Assembly: GCA_003339415.1 (NCBI GenBank)
Contig: PDHQ01000147.1
Coordinates: forward strand, 1-64,000
Direction: 5' to 3'
DNA length: 64,000 bases
Origin: Ophiocordyceps camponoti-saundersi (nom. inval.)
Lineage: Eukaryota; Ascomycota; Sordariomycetes; Hypocreales; Ophiocordycipitaceae
Position 1 is the stretch's first letter. Every line of letters starts with the position of its first letter. Shown piece after piece: positions 37,861 to 50,960 of the stretch. The translations under genes were made by a program, and so were the position numbers. The notes under the pieces were generated by a model. That model had not been told where the DNA came from and searched no databases. It saw only the letters and a list, made by a program, of their open reading frames with translations.

Positions 37861-38110
37861 AGGGCCGGAACGGCTTCTAGGACTACTATATATAAAGAGG
37901 GGGGAAAAACCGGGCAGGGCCCGGGGGAAAACCCCCTACTTATAAGGTAGGAGCCTAATAGGGCAGGGTCGGTAAGTAGGAAAAAGCGCTACTACGGGCC
38001 TCACTTAAGCCTATAAGGCTATGATAAAATAATAGATTAGAATAAGGCTTAGGGGGGTACCTTATAATAATAAGTAGGTTACGTAAGGGTATATACTAAG
38101 GTTAGCTAAA
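37861..38110 (-). mobile_element. R3: third retroposon family, 3'-end fragment
   Basis: A GC-rich patch in an AT-rich background. On the - strand it carries GGGGGTTTTCCCCC and then CCGGTTTTTCCCCCC, the same paired GGTTTT...GGTTTTTCC arrangement as the 3' ends of R1 (52,721-52,760) and the LINE (60,439-60,475). AT-rich TAATAATA-like sequence follows on the tail side (left). The remainder does not match either family. Confidence 0.5.
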
Positions 38111-38399
38111 AGGTTATAAATTAGTAAGTAAGTAAGGTAATATATACCTTATTACTAAAATATAAATAAATAAAAGCTAGGTAGTATACGGCTTCTTTCC
38201 TTTTCTTTTCCCTTATAAGTATACTTATAATTATAATTAATACCTCTATTATAAATAACTTAATATACGCTATTATATAGCCTTTTATTAGCTTAAAACT
38301 TAATTAATATTATTATAATAAGGAATATAGAAATTAGAGAAAAGAACTTAATCCCTTATAATATATATATAAGATATATTATATAAGAGCGCTTATACT

Positions 38400-40430
38400 A
38401 AGGATATTCTAGCTATTAAGTATAGCGGAGTAAATATACTTTTTATTTAAAGCTTAGTAAAAATATAAAAGTTAATAATATATAAATCTTATAACTTAAG
38501 CGTATATTACTTATATAAAATTAAATATAAGCTATATAGTAGTAAATATTTATTAAATTATAAGTAATTATAAAAAGCTAATAAGCTAAAAATATATAAG
38601 TTACTAATAATAAATATAGCTAAGCTTTATTATATATAGCGTAAAAAATATATAAAGTAAGAAAAATAAAGTAATATTAAAGCGCTATTAGTAAAAGTTA
38701 AGCACGCTATCTAAGATAAAAATTAATTATTTACTTATAAAAATATATATAATATTAAGTAAGCCTTAACTAAGGCCGCCTCTATTCCTACTAATATAAA
38801 TAAGGTAATAAGAGTTCTTAAGTTAATATATAATATTTTTAAGTATATTAAAATAGCTCTTAGTAATATCTTAGCTAATATTATTAATATAAGCGAGAAG
38901 CTAAGTATAATAATAGTAAGTATAACTAAAGCTATTAATAAGTTAAAATACTTAGTAATTAAGTTAAATATTTATATTAGAAAAAAAGTAACCTTAGCTA
39001 TAGCTATTAAAAAAGTAATAATATTAGCGCTTACTATTATTATTACCTTAAGATATATTACTTAGCTAAAAGCTAAGTAAAAGATAAGATAAGTATATAA
39101 TACGGTAAGGGCCTTAAAAGCTTCCTCTAATAATATAAAGCTAGGTCCCGCTAATAGTAATATTATTAATAAAAATAATAGTAAAATTGCTATAATAAAG
39201 AACTTAATACTAACTAGAGTTAAAGAGACTAAGTTAGCTAGTAAAGCTAAAAGTAAGATAAAAAATAAAAGGCTAGATAAGGATAAGGCTAAAGCTAAGC
39301 GCGGTTATATATTAGTCGGGCTTTAGTTAAAGCTAGCTAAAAAAATATATTTAGCTATAATAATTTTAAACTTTAATAATAATAATAACGATAATAATAT
39401 TAGTATAAAAGCTACTAAGTTTATTAATATAATAATATTATATATAAGGTAAATATATCTAAGTAAGAGTATAGCTAAGCTAGCTAGCTAAGATAATATA
39501 ATAAAGCTTATAGCTTAAGGGTTACTAGTTAAGAAAAAAGCTAATTTAAATCTTAGCTATAGTTATTTTTACGCGCTTAGTAAATAAAAAGTATTACTAA
39601 ATATAGTAATTAAGTTACTATTTATTAAAAAGCTTAAAGGTTACTAAGCTAGCCGCGCTTAAATAATAATAAATAAGTTTAATAATCTTATATTTATAAT
39701 TATAAATATATTTTTTTTTAATTCGCTAGCTATTTAAACCGATATTATTAAAAAGTAAACGCTAGCTATAAAATTACTAATAAGTTTTTTTAAAGTTTTT
39801 TAAGATTATAAGCTTAAAAACTCTTAATATATTAAAAAATAAAATAAAAATAAAATCTAAGTTAATAGCGGCCTTACTTATTATATTAAAAGTATTTACT
39901 AAGTTTAAGCTATTATTTACTTAAAGTTTATTAATAACTTAAAGCTAATTTTTTACTTAAGTAATAATAAGAGAGCGGGCCTTATAGCTAAAAGATTCTA
40001 ATAATATTAATAAAGAAATCTAATCTAATAAAGTAAAAAGCTTAGGTAAGGATAAAGTAAAGGAAATAGTAATTAGATAAGGTAAAAAAGGAAGGATATT
40101 TATAAGTTATATAATAATAAAAAAGTTTAGTAAATAGGAGTACGGTAAGTTTAAACTTACGGTAAGTTTAGCGGAGATATATATAAGGTCTTACTAAGGT
40201 TAAACTAGTAAAGGTTAATATAGCGTATTATTTACTTTATAATAGTAAGAGTAAAAGTATAATTATTAAGCTTAAGTTATAAGGAGAACTTAAAGTAGAG
40301 ATGCTATAATAGTTTATCCTTTTAAGTAGCGAGATTAAGGTATCGTAAAAGGAGGTAATACGCGTTTTATAGTCTAGTACCGTATTAATAATTTAAGGTA
40401 ATTATATTTAAAACTTAGCGTAAGAAAAGA
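38400..40430 (+). pseudogene. Decayed coding region, possibly retroelement gag/ORF1
   Basis: The + strand at about 38,760-39,440 reads almost openly, with only TAA/TAG breaks. It predicts a Lys/Ala/Ile-rich, probably helical, protein with several AK- and KA-rich stretches near 39,240-39,310 and an Asn-rich run near 39,375. That composition would fit a structural gag or LINE ORF1 protein, but no zinc knuckle or named domain is visible. Sequence after 39,450 is stop-riddled. Identity is uncertain. Confidence 0.35.
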
Positions 40431-40474
40431 AACTCTTATAGCTTAATTTTACTTATATATAAAGTTAGAAAAAA

Positions 40475-40502
40475 ATCACTTATAAGTAATTATATAAGTG
40501 AT
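40475..40502. repeat. Palindromic repeat ATCACTTATA/TATAAGTGAT
   Basis: Perfect 10-bp arms separated by 8 bp. A second palindrome ACTTATAAGT follows near 40,535 and a related AAGTGAATTTTTT near 40,590. CA and TG are kept here, unlike in the surrounding repeats. The stretch from 40,503 to 41,280 is AT-rich and otherwise unassigned. Confidence 0.7.
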
Positions 40503-41280
40503 TTTTTATAATTTTTTTATAATTTAAATTACTTATAAGTGATTCTTTTTATTTATAATTTAAATTACGTAAAAAATTATATTATAAGTGAATTTTTTAA
40601 AAAAATTATATGTAGTTTTTTTATAATTGCTTCTAAAAATAGAAGTATATTTTTTTCTAATTAAAAATAATATATAAAGCTTATAAAAGTTTAGAAAAAA
40701 GAAAGTTATTATTATTAAAAAAGAAATAAAATTTTATCTTAAAAAAATAAAAAATATATAAATATATAAATAAATAAATATAAAGTAATATATATATATT
40801 TTTATATAATTATAGTATTAGATTGATTTTTAGAATTTTTATATATTTTTATTTTTATTTTTAAAAAAATTATTAAAGAATTATAAAAACATTAGTAATT
40901 TTACCTTATATAAACTAAATATATTATATAAAGCTAGTTAATAGCTATATAAAGTAAAACTCATACTTATAATAAAGTTAAGCTTTTAAGTAATAAGTAA
41001 AACTTTTTTTCTTATTTCTTATAGTTTATTTAATCTTTTTAAAAAGTACTTAAAACTCCTACTTTATACTAAACTCTTAAAAAGCTAATATTAAGATTAA
41101 CTTATAAATATAAGGTATAAAAATATAATTTTAATTATAAAAAAAACTTTCTAAGAGAAAGATTATTATATTAAAAGATTAATATTATAGCGATTCTAAT
41201 AAGCTAAAAATAAAATAAAACATGCTTTTTTTACTTTTTAAGAAACCGAGTTTCTTTTCTTACTATAAAACTTTAGTAAA

Positions 41281-41529
41281 TATAAAGGATTCGGGCTGCG
41301 CCTAAATAGCTAAGTCACGTAAGGGGTGCTTAGTTAAGTCTACGTATATAACGGGCGCGGGGTATATATAAGTATATACTATTAGTTAGCGCCGCGCGCG
41401 GGACGGGCGCGGGCTATATATAAACTATAACCTTAAGTATATATACTATATATAGCTTAGAACTTCTAAAGTTATTCTATATTAATAAAGTTAGCTTTTT
41501 ATAAATATTAAAAAAATAAGACTTTTATA
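41281..41529 (+). repeat. Gypsy-2 LTR, second copy
   Basis: 249 bp, the reverse complement of the 250-bp LTR at 29,020-29,269 with RIP-type differences. The preceding 5 bp are GTAAA; a partner duplication was not located. Confidence 0.82.
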
Positions 41530-44500
41530 GTAAAATAACTTTAGTTATAAATAACTTTAATATTTAATAAGCTATTATCGCTTAGCTTTTAAAGTAATAA
41601 GCTATTATCGTAAAGCTTTAAAACCTTATATATTAATAATATTAATTTATATAGCTTTTTAAGTAATAGTAGTTATAATTTTATTATAAGCTGCTACCTT
41701 TTAGCTTACTATTTAATAATAATAAGGACCTTTTTCTAATATAGCGCTTTTTTATATTTTATAAGCTATAAGCGGACTAAGCTTTTATTAATATTACTTA
41801 TAATTAATAGGTATTTCTATATTAATATTTATTTTTTATAATTTAAGCTAAAATAGCCTTATTTTTTAAGTAAAATATTAAGTATAAATATAACCTTAAT
41901 TATTTCTTAAGTTACTTTACTATTATATTTACCGATTTATACTAGTACTAAATAGCTATAATAAAGCTTAAATATCTTATATAAGGCGCTTTTAAGTTTT
42001 TTTTTAACTTCCTTATCCGCTTTAAAGCTAAGCTTACTTTAGTAAATAGTGCTAAATAAGCTAATAAGATTAAAGTTATACGCCTCTATTATATTTTTAC
42101 CCTAGCCTTTTACTAATATTATATAAAGCGTGATATTCCCCTAACTAAGTATATTATTATTATTATTATTAAAATTTATACTATTATTATAAATATTAAG
42201 TTATTCCGCCTTAAAAATAAAGACTAAATACCCTTACCTCCTACTTCTAAGCCGCCCTAAAATACTTAGATAACTAATATATATTAAACTAGCACCTAGC
42301 TACGCTTTAGTAAATATAATAATCCTCCTTTTTAAAGCTAAAATAGTTATAGTAATAATACTTATTATTAGGTAACTAAGGCTAATAATAATAAGATTAT
42401 AAGATAGCGCGCTAAGGGCCGCTACCTCCGCTATAGCGGTACTAGCTATTTCTCGCGTAAGTATAAGCTTAATCCTTTTTTACTAGCCTTTTTCGCGGAT
42501 ATTATAAAAAAGGAGGAAAACCCCGCCCTAAACTAAGGAAATAAATCCCCCTTATACTAAGTCTTTTATAAGAGGAAAACTTTTATTATAATATTACTTA
42601 TAAAATATTAAATAATTATTTTATAAATATTAGTTAAAATATAAACTTACCTCCCCTTTTTCTTTTTATATTTATAAATTTTACTTTTTTTATTATTATA
42701 TAAGTAAAGAATAGCTATAATTATTATATTATTATAAGCGAATCTTTTATATAATATTATTAGCTTAAGTAAATTTCCTTTTTTTACTTAAAAGTAATTT
42801 ATATTATTATATAAATATACTATTAATAATATATATATTTTAAGCTATATTTATCTATTCGCTATTTTATTTACTTTATAGCTAATATTAATAGCTAATA
42901 GTTACTTATAATAGCGTATATAATCTTAAGCTTTATTTAAAACTTAATTCTTAGCTTATTTTAAATAGCGCGTAATAATATTTTACTATATTTTAATAAG
43001 TAAAAAGTTATAGTTTACTTTACTATTAGTTTAATTATTTTATATTTTAAATTTTAGCGAGTTACTTACTTTATTATAGCTATTCTTAGCTTCGTTTTTA
43101 TAGCCCTTATCTACTACGAATTTTAATAATATATTAGTTACTAATTCCTCGCTATTAGCTTATAAAATATCTCTTATATTTTATATATTAAAACTTTTAC
43201 CTTAATTATAAGCCCTTTTTATTTTTTAAAATATTAAATTTTATTAATTTTTTAATAAGGAGAAAATAAGTATACTACCCCCTTATTATAATAATTATAA
43301 TTACTATATTTAAGTATACTAAAAACTTAATAATTCCTTATTTCTTTTACTTTAAAGCTTATTTTATAATATACCTTATAAGTATCTTTTTAAAGTTTAA
43401 AAATAAAATATTAACTTAATAAATAAAAGTTAAATTTACGCTAGCTTATTATTTATAGCCGCCCTTATCTTATTTTTAAAAAAGCTAAGAGGCGGGTAGC
43501 GCTTTTATATTAATTATCGTACTTTAAATAAGGTAATAAAGTAAAATTATTATCCCCTTTTACTTATTTAAAAGATATTTTATAGCTTTTTTAATACTCG
43601 CTAGTTTACGAAACTTAATATTTATACTACTTTTTATAAGCTTTATATTATAAAAAGTAAAAAATACCTTATAGCTTTTTATACTTAATTTAGTTTTTTC
43701 GAATATTTTACTTACTTTTTTAGCTTTATAAATATATTTATTATATTTTAATATTATATTAATATTATTTTTAATAATTTTTTAAAAAACTTTATTATAA
43801 TATATTTAAATATTATTTTTATTTATTTAGGAGGTTTCTATTTTAATTATTAGTATAAAGTATAAATTATATTTTTATATTTTTATTAAGCTAAGCTTTT
43901 CCTTAATTTTAATAAGTATAATTTTATTATTTATAAAATTAAGTATTTAAAGTTTATTATTTACGCTAGTAAAAAAGTATAGCTAAACCTTATTAAAGTT
44001 TTTATAATTTTAAAATAAGAGGCGCTAACTTATATCTAAGGAATATATAGTTTTTTTAAGTTCGCTAATTTTTATCGTAACTTTATACCTTACTTCTTAA
44101 ACCTTATAGCCCTTTTAGTTAAACTTATAAAATATAGCGCGCTTTTTTACTAAACTAATAAATATTAGCTTACTTTTAATATATTTAAGTTTATATTTAT
44201 CTTTACTTTTATCTTTACTTAGTAAGATTTAAACTCTAATATTATTATTAAAGCTAATTATTTTAGTAAAATAATTAGTAGGTATTTTTCCTAATTTAGC
44301 TTAGATTATATTTTTTAGCTTATTATATATTATTTTAAAAAACTTTTACTTAAGGAATAGAATTATATAATTTATAATAAAAAACTTTTTATTATTATTT
44401 CTTATTTTAAAGCGTAGTTTTCTAAGCTACGCGGAGTTATCTAGCTATTTTTTATCTTTATAGTTTATAAAGCCTTAAAGTACTTTATTATGCTTAAGGC

Positions 44501-44670
44501 TATAATAAAACGTTAAGCGCGTTAGGCTAAGATACTTACCTTTTTTAACTTCCGCTTTTAGTATTATTCTAGCGCGTAGGCGTCGCGGCCCGATACGCTG
44601 TCCTAGCGAGAATAGGCTTGCTATAGGATAAAGGAGCGCTTTAGTTAAATTATATAGCTTATATCTTTAT
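41281..44670 (+). mobile_element. Gypsy-2 second copy, 5' part, inverted
   Basis: 5' LTR at 41,281-41,529 (starts TATAAAGGATTCGGGC, ends ACTTTTATA), then gag and pol. The reverse transcriptase lies at about 43,440-44,300: FYINYRTLNKV near 43,505, a YLNIIFIY box in place of YLDDIxIY near 43,800, then FANFYRNF near 44,060. It is the opposite-strand counterpart of gypsy-2 at 20,569-29,269, without the nested element. Homology stops near 44,670, where the copia element's 3' side seems to begin. The expected 3' LTR was not found. Confidence 0.82.
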
Positions 44671-44877
44671 AAGTACTTATAGCCTCCTTTAAATAAATAT
44701 AATTAGTTATTTATTTATAATTTATTATAAGATAGGATAAAAATTATAAAACTTATAATATAATATAATATTATTTATTTTTTAAACTTAAAAACTTTTT
44801 TAATTTAAAAGAAAAAATAGTAAAAATAATAATACTATTTTAAAAAAAAATATATATAAGAGGAAAATCTAAGAAAG

Positions 44878-46653
44878 TATAAGAGATTAGTTTATAACTA
44901 ATTATAGCTAGATAGGGGGGATTATAGCGGATATATTTAGGTTTTCCCGATAGCGCTTAATTATCGCGCGGGGTATATAGCTAGCTTAGGAGGGGGGCTT
45001 CTCTCCCCTCTCTTTCCTCTCTTCGATAGCTTTAATTATAACTCTATTTTAGCTTACTTCTATAATCGCCTTAGTAAGACCTTTATATTAATTAAAGCTC
45101 CTCTTACCGCTAACCGAATATAAGAGTAAGATTTTAGTATAAAATATCGTTAAATTTTACTTATATTAAAGCCGCTCTTAGCTTATTCCGGCCTAGACTC
45201 TTAGCTAGCCGCTATATATACTAAATTTATAATTAACGGAGCTATAATTAGGGAGCCTAAATCTTAGTTTTATTATATTTTTTCTTATTTTAGTATTTTC
45301 TAGTAAACGTTCTTTTTATACGTTACTATAGCTATAGATTTTTCTTACTAGCTTAAAGCTTTTTTAGCGTATATCTCTAAGCTTCTTAGGGAAAGTTATA
45401 AGGAGCGCTAAATAGGTTTTTCCTTAATTAGGATATATTAGGGGCTATTAAAGCCTTTTAGAGAATATATTATAAGGTAAAAATATACCCTTTTTAAGGC
45501 CGGACTATTAAATTAGTCCGACTATACTAGGATTATTTTACTCTTATCTAAGCTATATAAAAAGCTATAAGAGCGCTTAGATTATAAAAACTAGCTTATA
45601 ATATACGCGGCCTTCGCTAGCTTTCTTTAAAGCTTTAATAAAGTATTTAGTTCTAAGAATATTCCTAATATGCTAGTTAATTTACCGCCCCCCTTTTTTA
45701 CTAACTTAATAGATATTGTATTTATATAATCTTATTTTAGTATTACTAAGCGCTAGCGTTATTATTAGTATAACTAAATTAGTTATTTTAAGCGTAATTA
45801 TCCGAAATTTCGTAAGTAAACGAGGATATTAAGGTTAAGGCTTTTTATAAGTAAAGCAGGGTAGTTAAAGGTAAATCCGGAGTATTTTAATTAGGGGGAT
45901 AACGAGTAAGGAGGGATAAGTATACGCTAAATATTATAGCTTAGGTAATTTCTAGCTTCGTTATATTACCTTATATAAGGGCGGTCCGCGCGTAGCTTAA
46001 GCGCGTAGATTTATTAATAAATATATATTATAATTATATTACGCCTTAGCTTATAAATTAGCGCTAATAGTATATAATAATAAGTATATAGCTAGCTTTA
46101 TTATTTACTATAATTAAGGTATTCTCTAAGCTTCTTATAACTAATATAATATTATTTAATCTTATATATTAGCTATATAAGTAAGTTTTTACTATTAATA
46201 TATAAGTTTATTAATTCCTACCTTAAGTAATATTATAATTCTAAGCTTATTAGAATCTTCCCTATAAAGATTAGGGTTTAATTCCTTAAGCTATAAAGAA
46301 GCTTTTCCGCCCTCTTATCCTTATCTTTACGGAAGCTATTAGGCTATTAGCTAGGAACTATATAAAGTATCTTACTAGCGTAGTAATACGTAACTTTTCT
46401 ATCTTACGCTCCTACCTCCTTAGCTAGCTTAAGGAGGAGGCTATATAAGGGATTAGTTTATAACTAATCGTAGCTAGATAAGGGGGATTATAGCGGATAT
46501 ATTTAGGTTTTCCCGATAGCGCTTAGTTATCGCGCAGGGTATATAGCTAGCTTAGGAGGGGGGCTTCTCTCCCCTCTCTTTCCTCTCTTCGATAGCTTTA
46601 ATTATAACTCTATTTTAGCTTATTTCTATAATCGCCTTAGTAAGACTTTTATA
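44878..46653. mobile_element. Short LTR element, copy 2
   Basis: 1,776 bp, the same length as copy 1. LTRs (210 bp each) are at 44,878-45,087 and 46,444-46,653. It is flanked by the 5-bp duplication GAAAG at 44,873-44,877 and 46,654-46,658. The internal 1.36 kb is collinear with 25,710-27,065. It has inserted at the 3' side of the copia element. Confidence 0.92.
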
Positions 46654-46658
46654 GAAAG

Positions 46659-49600
46659 GCTTAAATAGGATAAAAAACCTTTTTATTAAAATAAGCTTAT
46701 TTTAAAAATAATAAACTAGTAAGATTATAAAAGGTAGCGCTATTTAATTTTTTAGTAAAGATATTTACTATATTATTTTTACTTTTAATATAATAAATAT
46801 TTATAAGCTTATTTTTTAAATCTTATTTTAAATAAAAATAAGTAAGGTTAATATACTTTAACTATTTATAAAATTTAGGATTTTCTACTAGCCTTAAAGC
46901 TATAGTATTATCTATTAATAAATAAGGTATTATAGTAAGTATTTTAATATCTAAGCTATTATTTATTAATAAACATAGCTTATTAAGGTATAAGGCTTCT
47001 TTATTAGCCTCTCTTAAGCTTATTAATTTAGCCTTATAGCTACTAAGTGCTATAGCTTCTTATTTAGTATAGGACTAGCTTATAATATTATTATATATAA
47101 AGAAATAATAACTTAAAATACTTTTTCTTTTTATTAAATTAAAGGCCTAGCTAATATCTAAAAAACCTTTAATATAATAACTATTATAAGGTATATTATC
47201 TTTATATATAATAGCCTTATTTAGATATTTATTTAAATATTTCTAAATAGTATTTAAAATATTTATATATATAATATTAAGTTTACTATTAAATCTAATA
47301 TAAGATATAATAAAATATAATATATTAGGTCTTATTTATAAGGCTAAATATAATAAAGAGCTTATTTTCTTTTAATATTATAATATTATTTCTTTATTAA
47401 GCTATGTTATAGCTTTCTTTAATTTATTTCTAAGCTTCGAAGGTATATCTAAATAGCTTTTATATTCTTTATTTAATTCTTTAAGCTTATTTTTAATATA
47501 TATTTCTTAGGTTATTCTTAGCATATTACTTTACTTATAAAAATAATATATATACTTAAAAAGTCTTATAAATAGCTTAGATTTTATACTTTTAAGTTTT
47601 TATTTAATTTTTATAATATACTTATTATAATATTATTATTCTTAGCAGCTACTAGTATATTTTAACGTATATTACTAAGGCTATTATTAGCTTTTTATTT
47701 ATAAATACCTTTTTATCTAATAAAAAAGGGAAAAATCCCTATTTTTTTTAGCGTATTAGCTAAATAATTATATTATAGTTTAGGACTTTATTTTAAGCTA
47801 TATAGCACTTTTCTTAATTTTAAAACTAAGTTATTAGTTTTAATTAAGTTTTTATAATTTAAAGGAAGCTTTATATTATTTTTATTATAATAATTCTTTA
47901 TTATAAATTCCTCGAATTTAACAGGCAGTTTTATATAGATTTTAATGTCTATTTTAGCGTAAATAAAAGTATTCTTTATATTATATTACTTTACTATTAA
48001 ATTATTTTATAAAGTTATTAATAATAATAACCTTATACTTTTAGGTTAAGCAGTAGTAGAAAAAGTTTCTAAATAATCTAAGCCGTATACCTAATTAAAG
48101 CCTTATATTATAAATCGGCCTTTATATTTAGTTATATTATTATTATTCTTCTTTTTAAGCTTATAAACCTAACAGCCCTTAAAAGATTTCTATTCTTAAG
48201 TATTATTTTAATTTCTAAAGTTTCTTATTTAATTAATTTATCTATTTTAGATTATATAGCCTTTTTCTAATCTAGATTATAAAGGTTATTTAAAGCTTAT
48301 TTTATTATATTAAGCTTTATAAAATTTAAATTTTCTAGCATATATAAAATAGCTATAATATTCTTTTTTTAGAATAGTATTAATTTTAAGGTAAGATTTA
48401 TAGTTTTTTAATTCTTCTATAAGCTTTTTAAGTATTCTTACTTTTATAAAAGGTAAATCCTTTATTTTATTATTATTATTATTTTTACTACTATTATATT
48501 CTTATAGTAATTATTTATTAGCTAATTTTACTATTTCCTTCTCTTTTTCTACTATAAGAGATTAAGTTATAAAAGGAATAGTATTAAAATCTAGCTATAT
48601 ATTATTTTCTTCTTCTTAAATATTATTATTATCCCTTTATATAAAGTTATTTTCTAAAATAACTATATCTTATAAGTAAATTATAGTTCTTTTATAAAAT
48701 CCTTAATCCTATAAGTATTTTCTAAGTAGCTTATAGTAATTTCTTTATTAGCTTAAAAGTCTAATTTAATACTAAGATTTGTATTTTTATAGTAAATAAT
48801 ATTATAGAATATTTTAATTTTACCTAATTCTTTAATAGATAAAGTAGTATTATTTTTTAATTTATAAGGACTTAAGGAGTCTTATAGCCTAATTTACTAT
48901 ATAGAGACCTATTATATAAATAAGTAATAGTAATAATAGCTTCCCCTTATAAATAATAGGGCAGTTTAGCTATATATAAAATAGTATATACTTTATCTAA
49001 TAGCAGTTTATTAATTCTTTTTATTTTACCATTAGGATCCTAAGTATTAGGCGGGCTAGTATTAAAAATAATACTTTATTTTATATAATAGTCCTTTATA
49101 TTATATATAAATTCCTTACCGTTATCTATAAAGACTTACTTTTTTTTAATTTTATTATTATTATTTTTAACCCTTATTTTATAGTTTATAAATTCCTATA
49201 AAGTACTATCTTTACTTTTAATAAGTGCTATATTTAGCAATCTAATATAAGAGTCTAAAAAGGTAATAAAATATATATATTTACTATAAGTAGGAATTTT
49301 AATAAAACCTTAAATATCTATACTTATTTTTCTAAAGTAAGTATACTATATAGTAGAAGCTTTCTTATTAATCTTATTAGTTAATTTAGCTTATATATAT
49401 CCTCTATATTATTTTACTTACTTAATTCTATTATAATTAAATTTAATAGTATTATTTTTACTTTTTAAGAATCTTATTAAAATTTTATAATTATTATGCC
49501 TTAGTCTCTTATATTATAGAAAGAAATCTATTTCTTTACTAGTATTTAATATATATTTTTTATTATTTATATTTCTTTTAAGCTTATTATACTTATATTT

Positions 49601-50946
49601 AGTAATTAAGTAAGGTAAATAATAAATATTATTATATTTATAGCTTTTAGCTATTTCTCGATTATTTATAAATAATTATATTATTTCTATAAAAATTAAA
49701 ATATTAATTTTATTAAAGTAAGATTATAATAATATATTAATACCTAATTTAGGTATATAAAATATGTTACTTAATTTATAATATTATTTACTATTTTTTA
49801 ACTAGAAAATAACGTTTTTAGATCCCTTTATTATTATAGTATTTGCTTTTATTTATAATATTATTTATTATCTTTAAACTAGAAAATAATATCTTTAAAT
49901 CCCTTTCTAATTATAATATTTACTTTTCCCTATTATACCTTTATACTAATAAGCTTATAATTAATTAATAAGTCTTTATTAAATATTATATACTTTATTA
50001 TACTTATATAATATATTATAAATAAAATATATTATATTTTTATTACTATAAGTATTAGAGGTAAAAAATAGAATTTTATATTAATCTTAATTTATTATTA
50101 CTAATATTTAAATTTATAAATTTTATAATATTATTATTAGTTATATTATTAATAAAAGGAAGAAAGGTATTATTTACCTATATAGGGATATTAATAAATT
50201 CGACTTCTTCGTTAGAATTAGATTATTCTCTTTATTCTTCTTCGATCTCTTCTTTATTTAAATTTAATTTAGTTATTTAATCGTTTTTCGTAAGAAGGAC
50301 CGTTTTCTTAGTTATTTTTCAAGCCGGTTTATAATAAGGATTTTTCATCTTCTTAAGAATAGGACCTATAGGAGATTTATAATAGCTATAATTTTTTCCT
50401 TTATTTTCCTCTCTTTCTAAGCTTTAAATAAAGCCTTAAAAGAGATATATTTTTCTCTTCTCTTTTAAAAAGGTATCTTTTTATTCTTACTAATTAGAGG
50501 CTTTATAGGGGTATAGGTATTAGTATAAATCTTCTTTATGCCCTTTATTTTTATAATTTAGGTAAAAAATAATCTATTTCTTTTACTTATAAAGCTTTTT
50601 ACTTTTATAAGAGGTATTTAAAACCTTTTTAGCAGAAGAGGCGTTTCTTTTCTCTTTATTAATAAGGGACGAGAAAAGGGTCTTAAAGGTATAAGCTTTT
50701 TTATTACTTTATAAAGCTTATATTATATTTATTATAAAGCTTTAATATTTATTTTATAAGCTTATAAGCGTTAAGCTTACTATAATAATATTAGGTATTT
50801 TAATATCTTTTAAAAAAAGTTCTTTATAGCTTAATTTTATCTTATTAAAATAAACTTTTATATTCTCTTTTATATAATATATATTAAATAAATCCCTTAT
50901 AAGAAGGAAATTCTATATAAAGAAAAAAGGATTATAAAAGTTTTTT
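46659..50946 (-). mobile_element. Ty1/copia retrotransposon, RIP-mutated
   Basis: The - strand encodes copia pol. RNase H near 46,930-46,760 reads LLIDNTIALRLVENPKFYK, then NIFTK. Reverse transcriptase (about 48,060-47,500) shows KLPVKFEEF, VLYSLK and YNYLANTLKKIG, and ILVAA follows the catalytic YVDD position. There ATATACGTT is followed by only five bases before ATACTAGTAGC, so one base is missing in the DD codons. Integrase and gag should lie in 49,000-50,946. The element is interrupted by R1 at 50,961 and probably continues at 52,841-53,900. LTRs were not defined. Confidence 0.82.
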
Positions 50947-50960
50947 AACTTATTTTAGGT

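Noticed and set aside
37861..38110. Non-coding RNA or rDNA fragment in a GC-rich patch
   Set aside because: No rRNA or tRNA features; the paired GGTTTT motifs fit a retroposon 3' end better.
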